A stretch of DNA of 64,000 nucleotides from Anisus vortex (lineage: Eukaryota; Mollusca; Gastropoda; Planorbidae), in assembly GCA_949126835.1 (NCBI GenBank), contig OX421494.1, positions 4,037,201-4,101,200 on the forward strand. Reading direction: 5' to 3'. The notes under the pieces were generated by a model. That model was given only the letters and a program-made list of their open reading frames with translations, was not told the DNA's origin and searched no databases. The position numbers and the translations under genes were made by a program. This document shows, in pieces, positions 11,926 to 23,848 of the stretch (positions within the stretch are counted from its first letter, which is position 1; every line of letters starts with the position of its first letter).

Positions 11926-13691
11926 GATGTGAGACTTACTGTCTGCCTGGAGCAGGTCCAGTCTGCTCTATTTCATCGAAGGCAATTTTCTCACCCATGG
12001 CATCATATTCCGCGTCAAATTGTCTGAAGGTTGTATACTCATGGTTGTATTGCTGGGCACGGAACTGTGTGAATAGACAAGTTTCAAACAATCATACAAT
12101 GGTGAGCTCAATCCCATTGATCCTTTTGTAACAAAAACTCGAAAGACCATAATATATAAGCTTATACTTTTCTGTAAAAGCTCGGTGTTGATCGTTAACA
12201 TATAAAATATAGAACTACACTCGATGGGAATGGCATACATAATAGAGAAATATTATTAGAGAATAGCGCCTGTACAGCGGCCATCTTGCAATAGAAAATT
12301 TTGACAAACTTCAGTCCTCTTAGAACACATATGCACATTATTGTGTAGCCTATTCTCTATGAAACATAAAGATCATGTTCTGTCCACATTTGGAACCTAA
12401 TTATACTCGAGCATACACGACCGCCATGATGAGAATACAATAGTTGTGTGTGAGAGGGGGAGGGGGCGTTGTTAACTTTAATTATCTTCCCTAGTCCATT
12501 CCATAAATTGTCTATGCCTAGAGCACCTATAAGAAGTTAAAGCATTTTAATGTCTAAGTCTAGGCAGACGACAAGTGGGACTCGAACTATTTGCTTGGAG
12601 TTTAACTCGGTGCTTAATTTTTTTCAAAAGAGGACAAAATGTGAAAGTAGTAGTCTAATGTTGTGTGACACACATTGTGCATTTTTCGTATTTTATTTAT
12701 TTAATTAATTAGTGTTTGTTTAAAACATGGATCATGTTATCTTACATGTTACACACACTTTTTCTACACAGAAGATTATTGCGTCTTACGCTTATCCGTG
12801 GTCTGAGTCTTGTGTTGCATTTTGGCTAGTGTTTTAAATGATGTTAAGTTACTGGTTTTCCTGGTTTGTTCAGTCAACCCATTCAATAACCGGATGTCAC
12901 GCGGGGAAAAAAATAGTACTTATTTGCATTTGTTCTTGCATAGGGGAAAAGCAAAGATCCTTTCCTGCTACATAGACATACCGCAGAATAGGTATACCTA
13001 TTCTGTGGACATAGCCTACTAAAGCTTTTGTAGATAGAATAAACATGTATATCTACTTTCGATCTTGCTATAGACTTCTTTAGAGGTTCAACAATATTAT
13101 AACGCCTTTTTTTACTGTATCTATATAGAAAATTTTTAACCATTTTTCTTCTACACACAATCATAGGCCTACTCATGAAATTAGTATTAAGCTTTCATCT
13201 TTTTAATATTGCTATTCGCATTTTTGTTTTCAAAACTATCATAATATAAACAAGAACTATACACTCCATTTCTCTATAGCACACTATTAGTATTTCTCTA
13301 ATATTTACGTTGGGAAATAAAAAGCCAATGATTAATACACACTTTCAATCATTTATATGTACACAATCACATTAAACACACAACTTTTTTTAGTATAATT
13401 GGCTTATTGCCTTAGAAAATAATATTGAAGTCTAAATGTCAATTTTTGTTGCGGCTTACTGTGACATTTATGACAATAACAAAATTTTAATAATTTAATA
13501 AAAAGCCTGTACATTTTATTTAACCTAAGTGACTTTGTGAGTAAAAATGTGTTAAAAAGTGCCTTTAGATAATATACTATCGGGCGACTAATCACACTTA
13601 CCGTCAACTGAGGTGGTGAGAAGCAGTGGTGTGGAACCTGTCCGTACACCAAGGCGGCTCCCAGGAGTGTGAGTGCAAGAACGTTCAACAT
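9835..13691 (-). CDS. EPDR-like: ependymin-related secreted protein, complete, 4 exons
   Basis: Minus-strand exons 13,602-13,691, 11,940-12,064, 11,423-11,625 and 9,835-10,067 join in frame to 651 nt (216 aa). Residues 1-18 are a signal peptide. The mature start VPHHCFSPPQLT is typical of ependymin-related proteins. Four cysteines (23, 95, 152, 191) sit where the family forms its disulfides. ETWVGVFSRFNCYP and the NAT sequon also fit the family. These are extracellular proteins that in molluscs occur in mucus, shell matrix, brain and regenerating tissue; the specific role here is unknown. A TATA box lies about 75 bp upstream of the start codon. Introns contain a LINE tail, a GATA array, a miniature TTAA element, a SINE and a 21-bp minisatellite. 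Splice donors are mostly GTAAGT. Confidence 0.92.
10150..10385 (-). mobile_element. tRNA-derived SINE in intron 3 of the ependymin-related gene
   Basis: On the minus strand a tRNA-like head (GTGGTCGAGCGGCAGCGCG, then GGGTTCTAATCC) is followed by a body with AGAGTCTACCCAGCTC and GGGTAAAGTAAAGGCGGC. The same body is found at 16.66-16.90 kb (+) and 18.92-19.13 kb (-). It is a SINE family with a polymerase III A/B-box head, not a functional tRNA. Confidence 0.8.
10399..10650 (+). repeat. minisatellite, 21-bp unit, 12 copies
   Basis: The unit AATGCCCATCTATGTGTAAGC repeats 12 times in intron 3 of the ependymin-related gene, with single-base variants in four units. Because 21 is divisible by 3, it yields long spurious open frames on both strands. 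It directly abuts the SINE at 10,150-10,385. Confidence 0.95.
11113..11193. mobile_element. 81-bp miniature TTAA-flanked element
   Basis: TTAA, then CCCTTCCCGTACCGACC, a core with CTATATACGCGCCC, then AAGGG, then TTAA. The CCCTT/AAGGG ends are inverted and the flanking TTAA fits piggyBac-like or Kolobok-like target duplications. A close copy lies at 62,689-62,770. It sits in intron 3 of the ependymin-related gene. Confidence 0.6.
11800..11929 (+). repeat. GATA microsatellite
   Basis: A run of TAGA/GATA tetranucleotides with a few GGAT interruptions at its left part, in intron 2 of the ependymin-related gene. It ends about 10 bp from the splice donor of exon 2 (11,940). Confidence 0.95.
12768..12965 (-). 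mobile_element. LINE 3-prime end (last codons plus tail), inverse orientation
   Basis: The minus strand gives YARTNANKYYFFPRVTSGY, a degraded form of the C-terminus of the LINE at 46.8 kb, followed by the ATGCAA...GACTCAGACCACGG tail. It lies in intron 1 of the ependymin-related gene, in sense with that gene. Confidence 0.75.
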
Positions 13692-13765
13692 GGCTGAGTT
13701 GACAAAGACCGCTCGTGTGGAATGAAAGCCTGAGAAGTGAGTCGAGGGCCCTGTAGCCGCAGATC

Positions 13766-13773
13766 ATATATAT
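13766..13773 (-). promoter_or_regulatory. TATA box of the ependymin-related gene
   Basis: The minus strand reads GATATATATGATC about 75 bp upstream of the ATG at 13,691. A start site about 30 bp downstream would give a 5-prime UTR of roughly 45-50 nt. Position and sequence are the only evidence. Confidence 0.55.
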
Positions 13774-14064
13774 CTACATAATCTGGATAACGAGTGGATC
13801 ACATGGTCTCTGGTATAATCATGCTTTTGATTGGATATGATTTGAAAATAAATATATAGGCCATAGATCCAAATCTTTGCACTGATTGATACCCATATAG
13901 CCCCGTCAATTTTATACATCAAACTTTGAGTAGAAGACCAATATAAGTGATCAGTGATAGTGGAGTAGGGAAATGGGAGTGGACTGCCCCTCCCTCCCCT
14001 CCAATCCCACCTGCCACCAACACGTCTAACTTTTGGTGGAGAAAACGTATCTTTCCATAAATGT

Positions 14065-14232
14065 GAGCTTTAATTAGCTAAAATTGAGCTTTAATTAGCT
14101 AAAATTGAGCTTTAATTAGCTAAAATTGAGCTTTAATTAGCTAAAATTGAGCTTTAATTAGCTAAAATTGAGCTTTAATTAGCTAAAATTGAGCTTTAAT
14201 TAGCTAAAATTGAGCTTTAATTAGCTAAAATT
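14065..14232 (+). repeat. minisatellite, 21-bp unit, 8 perfect copies
   Basis: GAGCTTTAATTAGCTAAAATT repeats eight times with no visible variation. The unit contains the palindrome TTAGCTAA. Confidence 0.95.
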
Positions 14233-15280
14233 GTCTCTTTTTTTAAAGTAACAATACCAATAAACAGACAGGGCGAGGGTAAGGGCGGAGGACTTGTACA
14301 CAGATTATAATAACAGAAATAAAGACCAAATAGTAATGTAGATCAGATGGAAAGACAAACCTGACAGAAAGACGGGAGACAAATATAATTTAATGATATG
14401 GAAACTAGATAAAGGACGGGTAGGAAAAAGATTTTAAAAAAAATAACATAGCCTAAATTGGAAACCAAGATATGTAGATAACGGAGTTTGAGAAAGTTTT
14501 GCTTGTTACTTTAATAGCAAAAATCACAATTTTCTTTGTCCTAAAAAAAGACGTCTTAGTTTCTTGTTGTTGTTGTTTTTTTGTGAACAGAAAAAAAAGT
14601 GTTTATCAGAGTGAATAATGGTGTGAATAATTAAATTGCCCAGTGTCCCATAATTCAATACTAAGTGCCATTTGTCCTTTTTAAAATGTAGACTAACTAC
14701 TAATGTGAATGCTACATTCCTCAAGTGACACCTTGCATGCAGACGTAAAACATGATAAGGGGAGTGAAGTCCACTGCCTTTGGATTCTTCCCCTTGTCTG
14801 TCATGCGAGTAGACCAAGATAACACTATAAGTAATAAAATTGATACATTCATGTATTAATGATCTTCTGACAAGAGATACTCCCAGTGCATAAGTGTAAC
14901 AAGCAGAATTATCTTCAAAGCTTTATCTCGCATTTTTCTTCACTTTTTTTTTTATTCTTCCAAGTTATCTTCAAACACAACAATATATTGTTTATCGAAT
15001 CTTTCGAAAACTCGACGCAAGATAAAACAATATTTTAAGAGAAGAAATGAAGAACAAGTGATTTAGATTTTAGATTATTAAGAAGAATGACCACGCCCCC
15101 TTCTTTTTTCGCTTTACTTTTATTTTTCGTTATAAAAAAAAACTGCAAGAAACTGTAATAAAGCATAATAGTAAAGTCAAAATTCAATTCTTCTTCTTTT
15201 CTTCTTTATTATATCTTACTGTGGAGACCCCGTTATACCCCAGGAAAAATTCCACAATGTAAGGATAAATAAATTTATTG
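14233..15280. other. gene-free region
   Basis: AT-rich with no supported exon. Short open frames here show no codon bias or domain. Confidence 0.55.
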
Positions 15281-15289
15281 CCAATGCTC

Positions 15290-15480
15290 TGAGATCAATA
15301 GTGTCCATTACTACTTATAATATTTATAACATACAACAAGAGTTTTAGGCTTAAGCCAACGACGAAGATTCATTTTCAGAGATGACTTGAAAGTCGGCAC
15401 AGATGGGCAGTGATGGAGACTTGGTATAATGAGTTCCACAGTCTAGTGGCTAACGGAAAAAAAAACGATATTTATTATAA
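15290..15480 (-). mobile_element. LINE C-terminal remnant
   Basis: The minus strand encodes PLATRLWNSLYQVSITAHLC, the R-x-WN-x-LP ending typical of CR1/Jockey-class ORF2 proteins, with a stop soon after. Its tail differs from the GACTCGGACC family. Confidence 0.5.
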
Positions 15481-15584
15481 ACATCGGTGCGTGCATGTGG
15501 AACACGGAGATGATGACCCCTGGTAGAGCGGAACACTTGTTGGATGTAGATGTTTTTGGTGGATTACCTCTTTGATTGGTGCCC

Positions 15585-15775
15585 ACAGAGTGCTTTTGTC
15601 AGAGTTCACTGTTGATGACCTTGGGCCACCGAATCTTGAGATTTTTCAGAGGCATGAATCGATGAATGCCTGTATCTTTCTCGTGCAGGCTGTGTTGGTC
15701 CTCCGTGTTTCAGATTCATATAGCAAAACAGGTTTCACAGTTTTATTGAAGACCCTAACCACAGCGAGCAACCCA
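15585..15775 (-). mobile_element. RTE-like LINE fragment
   Basis: The minus strand reads VFNKTVKPVLLYESETRRTN followed by RKIQAFIDSCL and a stop. This is the same protein segment as FNAMVKPVLLYGAETWRTT at 5.7 kb, heavily mutated. Confidence 0.7.
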
Positions 15776-15780
15776 GTTCG

Positions 15781-16654
15781 TATCGACGGGGAAAAAACGT
15801 GGCTGTCACGACGTTGTGTGCCTGCCGGGACTTTCGTTTTTATTGATAAGGCGCCTCAGTTTCAAACATTTTTCAGCCTAAAAGAAAAGGACTTAAAATT
15901 TAAAGTGACTAAAACTATGATTTATGCTGCGTAATAGTCTAAACTAACAATGTAATTAAACTGGGAAAGCCTTTGTGTTGCATACACTGTCTTGAATTAC
16001 TATAAACAGCACTCGATATTGGTCCAATATTCACCCAACATTTGGCCATGATTGAACCATTGCTTTTAGGGAAGCTAGTTTACTCCGACAAAAGACATGA
16101 GTTAGGCCTAAACCTGCGACCTAATTTAGACGAAATGAGAAATGCATTTTTTCTCTGGCTTCTCATGGGTCCTGATTTATTTATTTTTCAAAACTTGTAA
16201 TTGAAATAGTAGCTCTTTCGTTTGAGAACCATGGACTAGGGCCTCGATTCAAATAGTAGATCTATCTGTTCATGTGATCTTTTGTCTATCAGCAAGTAAA
16301 ACTGATAAAAACTGTACCAGTTATCAGGAGAACGTCGTAGCTTATCGAACCGATTTGGTAGCTCAAGTCTTTTTCTAATCAAGTCTAGATGTTTTATTTT
16401 TTGGACTTGAATGTCTTATTGTATTGTTTTATAAGTTACACGTAATAAAAACAAGGACAAATATATAACAGAAACTTGCCCATTAAAATGGTTATGATGT
16501 GCGGATGCTCTTTGTGAAGCAGAATTTTTTTTTTAAACCTACCGCTAGCTGACAAATGCCTTAGGACTATGTGAAACAAATAAAGATAGAGCAGAGTGCC
16601 GTCCATACTGTATCCAATATTTACTTAGCAATATCAATTTCAATGTTCAATTGG
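15781..16654. other. gene-free region
   Basis: No exon, RNA gene or clear repeat boundary was recognised. Confidence 0.5.
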
Positions 16655-16900
16655 GAGGGGGGCATGGAGGCCGAGGTGACAGCGCATTCGGCTGACGTAC
16701 CGATGGCTCTGGGCTCGAATCATGGTAAAAGCTATAGGGCCACTAATAGTACTGGTCGGTGTCCCTGGGCCTACCCAGCTCAGATGGGGAGCTGACAGGT
16801 AAAGGCCGCTGGACATTGAGCTGGCCACACAATCCCCTAGTATGCCGTGGCCACACAAATCGGTGAATGCCCACTGAATGCTGCTTTACCGGCTTTATGA
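16655..16900 (+). mobile_element. tRNA-derived SINE
   Basis: The head GGGGGCATGGAGGCCGAGGT...GGGCTCGAATC is tRNA-like with A and B boxes. The body TGGGCCTACCCAGCTC...AGGTAAAGGCCGCTGG...TGGCCACAC matches the SINEs at 10.15 and 18.92 kb. This is the only one of the three in plus orientation. Confidence 0.75.
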
Positions 16901-17174
16901 TGCTCTGGTTGAAGAGCCGCCTCAAGGTACCTGCTATACGCGTGGTGGCATGAGGCGCCAAGTGCTTAGGGGCGCCATCAAGGATCTGCCAAGAAATCAG
17001 AAAGTGATAATAGTATATAAAATATTAGATGGAGAAAAAATTCTTTCGTTGACAATGTAAAATACAATTCATTTATTCCCCAACAATTTTGAGCGCTCCA
17101 TTCCAACAAAGCTAAGCGCAACATACAATTTATTAATGATTTTACAAAATGTAACATGAATTAACGTCCCTTTT

Positions 17175-17265
17175 CTTAGGTATGTGAAAGGCATGCGAGG
17201 ACACGAGGGGCCCCCACATAAATTTGGGAACAGGGCCCCCACAATCCTAAATAGGGCGCTGCCTA
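17175..17265 (-). mobile_element. fragment related to the 311-bp MITE
   Basis: The minus strand TATTTAGGATTGTGGGGGCC followed by CTGTTCCCAAAT matches the inside of the element at 2,827-3,137. The termini are not preserved. Confidence 0.55.
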
Positions 17266-17994
17266 CCCCTATTTACAATATGACATAAAAAAAAAACTCT
17301 CCACCCCATCAAAACAAAACTCTTCATATTGTCCTGTTTCAAAATTAACATCTCTTTTCATGTCATTGTTCTTTACATATTGCAATAAAAGATAGGCCTA
17401 TGCATTAATTACTGTAGTTATTATGGCCTAATGGAAAATTGTACAAGCACAAATCTGATTGAAAGAGATGCACACTTCTTTATGTGATGTCACATTGTTT
17501 AATTCCCCCTCCCCATTACTCTCGCCACTTATCGTCACAAATGTTTGAATGTTTCTAGTAAGTTTCTACCTCCCCCAAGCACGTGACGTCAACAGGATTT
17601 AGGGGGCGTACCCCACCCTTCTACGACTTAGACCCAATAAAATTTACTAGCGAATTAAAGCGTTGTTTGTTTTTTCACTGTACATATATTCATTTATGTG
17701 CTAAAGAAATAACCTACATTCAATTACCCGTAGTTGTGATAACTGACTCTGGTTATCATTAAACTGATAAACAACGATAATCAAAAGAGTTGAGAAGAAA
17801 GCGTATGTGTTTTTTTTTTAGGTCTTAATTCAAGTAGGTCTAGATCTATGCGTATCTATGCTTTGATCGTTACTATAAGGCTAGAATGTCTTTCACTTCT
17901 AGGCTTTGGTATGTTTGGGCAGACGGCTAAAGCCTTGAAATGGAGTTCCGTTAGAAGAATGGGTAGATTTCCCACTATTAAAAGGAAAACTCAG

Positions 17995-18300
17995 ACGTAA
18001 TAGACTGGGAAAAAAACATAACAGATTGGAAAATACAAAGTAGATGAGGAAACACACAGTAAATTTGGAAATACACAATAGATAGAAAAATAGGCCTACA
18101 AAGTAGATGAGGAAATACACAAAAGATTGGGAAAGATATAATAGACTGGGGAAATACCTAATAGATTGGGAAATATACAATAGATTGGGAAATACACAAT
18201 AGATCGGGAAATGCGAAATATATTAGAAAATACACAATAGATTGCGAAATATACAACAGATTGAGAATTACCCTATAGATTGGAAAATACTCTATAGATT
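17995..18300 (+). repeat. degenerate 19-bp tandem repeat, copy A
   Basis: Imperfect repeats of ATAGATTGGGAAATACACA. The paralogous array is at 29,033-29,365. Divergence between units shows it is old and predates the duplication. Confidence 0.8.
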
Positions 18301-18396
18301 AAAACACTAATAAAAATGCAAGACGAGACTCAGACCACGGATGAGGGTAGGACGCAATAATCTTCTTTATAGAAGGAGCGTCTGTAATATATTTAT
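18300..18396 (+). mobile_element. orphan LINE tail inside the 19-bp array
   Basis: AATAAAAATGCAAGAC...GACTCAGACCACGGATGAGG and CTTCTTTATAGAAGGAGCGT match the LINE 3-prime UTR. Its paralogue at about 29,385-29,430 is truncated, so the insertion predates the duplication. Confidence 0.75.
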
Positions 18397-18914
18397 ATTG
18401 GCCTAAGATAGAGAAATACCCTATAGATTGGAAACTGCACAATATATTAGGAAATACACAATAGTTTCGGCAATTCATATCAACGGCATTAGCATCAAAC
18501 TAGGCCTAATAGTTAACAAACTATACTAATTATAATATTAGAATATCTGTACATATGACATCGAATTGTACATTCTCAAATGTTTTAATAGTATCTATCA
18601 GTGAAGACAACTCAGAATAAATGCGTAGGATTTTAGCACAGAGCACTAGGATGAAGTTAATTCCCTTGTTTTAAAGTTACGAGATGCAATGATTTTTTAA
18701 AAATATTAAACCATAGGCCTCCATTGCCTGTACCGGTACATAATTTAAAGTTTTATCAATAGAATAAAATATATTATTTAAAATAAAAAATGTGTGATGA
18801 CCGATATTAAAACATTTTCAAATTGTGGCTGAGGTTGACTAGTATGCTGTTGGACATGCAGAATGAAATCCTCCTCTGGCACACTATCAAACGGTTGTCA
18901 ACCCCTGGTATAAA

Positions 18915-19125
18915 AAAGTAAAGTCTCCAGTATGATCCATGGGGATTGTGTGGCCAACACAATGCCCCGCCACCTTTACTTTACCCCACTAAAGTCCGGT
19001 ACCTATCAGAGCTAGGTAGACTCAGGGACACCATTCAGACTCAAGAAGAAATCCTTAGCCCTCACTCACTAGGATTCGAACTTAGGACTTTCGGTACGTC
19101 AGCTCGGCCACCATGCCCCTAAACC
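18915..19125 (-). mobile_element. tRNA-derived SINE
   Basis: Third copy of the SINE family. The plus strand shows GGCCACACAAT-like, CCGCCACCTTTACTTTACCC, AGAGCTAGGTAGACTC and a terminal B box GGATTCGAAC. It lies in the block of unit A that has no counterpart in unit B. Confidence 0.75.
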
Positions 19126-19954
19126 TTGGTATAGTCAAACAATAGCTTTGCCCCAAGAGCCCCCCCCCCCCCATTTTCTTTCCACGTTTGCCAGGAAACC
19201 TCTTTTTAAAATAAAAATTAAATGACTTTTAAAAACGATCTAATTACAGTTAATTTTTTACTCAATTTTTCTTGAGAAATAATAATTTTAGTTCAAATGG
19301 AATTTATATAGAATCCACCAATTTCTAAAAATGTGTTAGCTTTCAGACTTTCACATTATTATTCTTAAAAGAAATTCGATAAATTTTCTATTTAGTTCTA
19401 AAAATATTTTTTTGCCATTTTATGCTGATATAAATTGTGACAACTTTGGCTTTCTATGCCCGTCAAGCGCTGTGTTATTTTTTTTAAACTATTGCCAGAG
19501 ACAATTTAGTCAGAAAATGAGAAGTTAAAACTAAGAGATATTTAATTTAAATGTTCAATAAGTTTCAATTATTATTCAGTTGATAAAATGTTTTTCAATA
19601 CTTTGGGTAGAAAGTAAGCACGAGAGTTCATACCCGCCCCACCTTTACCGATCTTCCCCCATCACCTTGCAATCCTGGCTACGCCACAGGTAATTTACTC
19701 GACAACTTCTAAATCTAACAACAAAATCCCATGGGTGTACAGTGCATTACATTAATTCATTAATCATTAAGCGACTTGACTGAAAAACAATGACAATGTC
19801 TTTATTATTTCCAGCGCCTTGAATTCGGCTAACGTCTCGTGGATGGCGACTTTAATAGTGGCTCTAACAGAGTTTGGACGAGAGTTCTAGTGCCTCTTGA
19901 TGTCAAGATGCTGTTCTAAATAGTTTGAACTTATCTTATTCGTCGGCATTTGAG

Positions 19955-20035
19955 ACGATCCATTTCCCTTGCAGACCCTCATGTGGCTAAAGAGGTCAAT
20001 CCTGGAAGTACAGGCACGGTCACACTGGATGCAGG
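19955..20035 (-). mobile_element. LINE zinc-finger remnant
   Basis: The minus strand encodes TCIQCDRACTSRIDLFSHMR followed by VC, a well-preserved CxxC...HxxxC finger of the type that closes LINE ORF2 proteins. The matching place in unit B (about 32.4 kb) lacks it. Confidence 0.6.
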
Positions 20036-21544
20036 TAATTTCAGCTGAGGGGGACCACATTTATCTCCACCTTCTTGTTCCTTATACTTAGGATTGTAAG
20101 GCACTTAATGATGATTTTTTTACATTAAAAAAATTATATGCTTTAAAAAAAAAAGCTGTTTACCATTACTGTTTAAATAGTACCAGAAACCTATATTATA
20201 AAATGCATACAACTACAATGCTCATTCATATTGTGGGTAAAATTTTCATCTTTTCTATAGATTTTATAAATTGTTTCCTTGACTAATCCATTCTCCTTAG
20301 ATCTGATGTGTCCGTTAATAGACTTTCACAGTCTCAGGTAGTAAGCCAGAGTTGGACAATAATACAATAGTAGTACATTAACTGGAAACCTCAGAAAGTT
20401 GAGACTGGTAGCTTTATTATAATATTATATTGTGTATGCTACTGAATCAATTCATTTTAAATAAATTTAATCCCAATTTTACACATTCTCAAATATTCTC
20501 AATCAAATTAATTTGGACAATAAGTGGCCAATAGGCATGAATAGACCAACATAAAAATGTCTCCATATGTCCACAGGTACACTACAATCAACTAGTTTTT
20601 AAAGATAATGGGATACCATGTTCCATTCATTACACCCTGAGATAGAATGTTCAGAACACTGTGGGATTTTGGGATAAAAATGTTCACTACATCATGTGAT
20701 TATCACTGTTAATTTCTCTCCATCATTTAAGCTTCAACTGACTGCAACTAAAACAATGTATGCTCCAATGAGCTTGCAATTAAAATCAATTACATCAATG
20801 TTTACTATCAAAAACAAAATAGAACAAGTGAAAACATGTGAGGTTAACATATTTAATTATATTTAAAATCACATTCTTTAAACAAAAAATCAGTTGGGAA
20901 TCTTTTTATTCATTATTATCTTCATCATCATTATCATCCACTTCTTCATCATCATCTGCCTCCAACAAAAAAAAAACATGTATAAAAATACCAATTACAA
21001 AAAAATAATTGAGTATCAGTATCGGTAATAATAAACCAACAATACATTTACATTACCACATTATCATCATCTTCATCATCATCCTCTTCATCATCATCAT
21101 CATCTGCCTCCATTTTTTCAGGTTCAGTTTTCTTTACCTCTGTAGGGGATAACAAGATAATTCAAGTACGATACAATTTGTGTGAGTGACATTTTTAACC
21201 ACAAAATAAAAGTGGATAAACATTGACCTTTAAAAAAGCGATTTGACTAAAATGTAACACTGGATCTAAATGGATTGGATGATGTAAATTTTTACATGAA
21301 ACTATAGGTATATCTTGCTGTCGACTTCCTTTCCCCTGGCCGTTTGGTGTATACTTTCACACCCCTCTCTCCCCCTTTCACGTCAACGCAGAAACCACCT
21401 AGCTACTTTCACTCTTTCCCCATTTAATACCCACACCTCTCAAACTGTTTTTAACAGTTTAGATGTCTTTCATAACAGTTTTATAAACACGTGATGGGCT
21501 GCATTATTTATACATACCCAAAAAACTATTCTAAAAATTAAACA

Positions 21545-22385
21545 ACCGTAAAACTTTTTCTGTAAGCCCAACAATGTATTCTGTAAATCCAACAACCTTA
21601 AAAACCTATTCTGTAAGCCCAACAATGTATTCTGTAAATCCAACAACCTTAAAAACCTATTCTATAAACCCAACAATGTATTCTGGAAATCCAACAACCT
21701 TAAAAACCTATTCTGTAAACCCAACAATGTATTCTGGAAATCCAACAACCATAAAAACCTATTCTGTAAACCCAACAATGTATTCTGGAAATCCAACAAC
21801 CTTAAAAACCTATTCTGTAAACCCAACAATGTATTCTGGAAATCCAACAACCATAAAAACCTATTCTGTAAACCCAACAATATATTCTGTAAATCCAACA
21901 ACCTTAAAAACCTATTCTGCAAATCCAACAATCTATTCTGTAAATCCAACAACCTTAAAGCCTATTATGCAAATCCAACAATCTATTCTGTAAATCCAAA
22001 ATCCTTAAAGCCTATTCTGTAAATCCAACAACCTTAAAGCCTATTATGCAAACCCAACAATCTATTCTGTAAATCCAACAACCTTAAAAACCTATTCTGT
22101 AAACCCAACAATCTATTCTGTAAATCCAACAACCTTAAAAACCTATTCTGTAAACCCAACAATCTATTCTGTAAATCCAACAACCTTAAAAACCTATTCT
22201 GCAAATCCCATAATCTATTCTGTAAATCCAAAATCCTTAAAGCCTATTCTGTAAATCCAACAACCTTAAAGCCTATTATACAAATCCAACAATCTATTCT
22301 GTAAATCCAAAAACCTTAAAGCCTATTATGTAAATTCAACAACCTATTCTGAAAATCCAAAAACCCTAAAAAGATTTTCTGTAAA
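21545..22385 (+). repeat. 51-bp compound minisatellite, about 16 units
   Basis: Alternating 21-bp (CTGTAAACCCAACAATGTATT) and 30-bp (starting CTGTAAATCCAACAACCTTA) modules. It fills the intron between the RRM2 second-half exon and the acidic exon of copy A. Copy B has only about 80 bp of it at 35,795-35,875, so the expansion is private to A. Confidence 0.93.
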
Positions 22386-23224
22386 CACATTTTAACTATT
22401 ACTTTGAACACAAGAACCTATGTTGTATCATTTCCTTTTTTAAACAAATGCCTGGCTAAGGTAATCACCTTTCTTTGTCTTCTTTAATGCTCGTTTCTTT
22501 TTCTTCTTTTTTGCTTTTTTTTTTCTTCTCTTCTCTGGATCAGGCTTTTTCCTGGCATACAGTACAACAAGAGTCATTCCCATTAGACTGGCCTCTTGTG
22601 TTTTGTCATGATATTCCTTTGCAAGTTGAGCAGTGGCAAACTTTATGAAAGCATAACTGGCAAGAAAGAAAATATATATTGTTTGTAAATAAATTATGCC
22701 GTCATCTACTAAATGTCAATCTAAAACTAAAGAAACATTTTTATTATACTATTAAAACTAATATAAAAAACTGACATACCCAAATGCCTTTTTTTCTTTT
22801 TTTTTCATTGGCACAATTACTTCTTGAGCTTTAGGAAAATTTTACATAGATCGGATTCTGTAGCATCAGAATGGACACCAGCTATGTACAGTTTTAATGG
22901 ATCAATCTCTTCTGTACCTGTTTTAAATTTCCTAGAAATTAGCACAAACTGGTGTATTTATGTACATTAGCAGCAAAATACTAAAATACAAATAGGTTCT
23001 CAAAGACTGTGCATGTAATTACAAAACCTGGGTGTTATTACCAAACCAGTTACCTGCTTCTGTTGTTTTGACTTTTTTTTTTAAAGCACTTTTTGGTCCC
23101 ACGTAGTCTACACTTAGCTTTCTTCCTTTAATAGAGGCAGCTGCCAAAACTTTGAAATTTTTCTCTGCTATTTCTTCACTTGCAAACTCTACATATGCAT
23201 ACCTGACCAAAATAAAAGCAAGAT

Positions 23225-23848
23225 ATATATATGTTCCGGCCAAAGCCCGAAGTCATCCAGATCGCAATCTGGCCAGCCAAATCACAAAGTGGCTAATATC
23301 ACCTCACATTTGACCGGCCAATGCCCGATCTTTTCTTGATTTGACCTTGGCCAGGGGCGATCGGCCAAAGTCCGATAAAGAAGATCGTGGGCAGATTTTG
23401 ACTGTTTGTAGGCCTATTTACCGTAATTATCACATTATGCCTATATTGATTATTAATTATACTAAATTACAAAATCAGTCAAATTAGTTTATTATAGTAA
23501 ATTATCAATCTTTATTTATACTAAATTACAAAATCAGTCATGTTCGTCTATTATAGTAAATTGTCAATCTCTATCATCACTTGGGGCTGGGAAGGGGTTT
23601 TCCCCGTCATCGGTGTGGGTCACGAGATCAATGGTGGCCCTGTCCTATACGGTATTGACACTTGCTACCATATGCAAGCCGCCATCACACTGGGACCAAC
23701 AGCTGTGCCGCCTACCAAACATTCTTGCATCAGCACATAGATCATTGGCAAAGGACTTCCAGCCACTTCGCGAAGTAAACACTGGCAATAAGCAGCACAT
23801 CGGACATTGGCCACGCGCCTCGGCCAAAGCGCGAAGTGGCCGGCCACT
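23225..23848. mobile_element. unclassified insertion with GGCCAAAG motifs, copy A only
   Basis: Compared with copy B (38,110-38,205), copy A has an extra block of roughly 620 bp in the RRM1 intron. It opens with CCGGCCAAAGCCCGAAGT and closes with CGGCCAAAGCGCGAAGTGGC, so the ends are direct rather than inverted. GGCCAAAG/GGCCAATG motifs recur inside, and a 59-bp direct duplication lies at 23,461-23,578. No coding sequence. It could be a mobile element or a local expansion. Confidence 0.5.

Noticed and set aside
16655..16730. tRNA gene
   Set aside because: The A- and B-box-like motifs are present but no proper cloverleaf forms, and the same head is attached to a shared SINE body in three places.
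17899..18180. Cys/Phe/Tyr-rich frame resembling membrane segments (also at 28.8-29.3 kb)
   Set aside because: Translation of the degenerate 19-bp array; the hydrophobicity comes from the repeat.
18698..19691. A complete transposon filling the unit A-only block, ending CTGGCTACGCCACAGG
   Set aside because: The right end looks like a hAT terminus, but I found no matching left end or target duplication, so boundaries are not supported.
21574..22231. Repetitive open frames (YSVNPTT or LLDLQNR repeats)
   Set aside because: Translations of the 51-bp intronic array; no start context, splice sites or homology.
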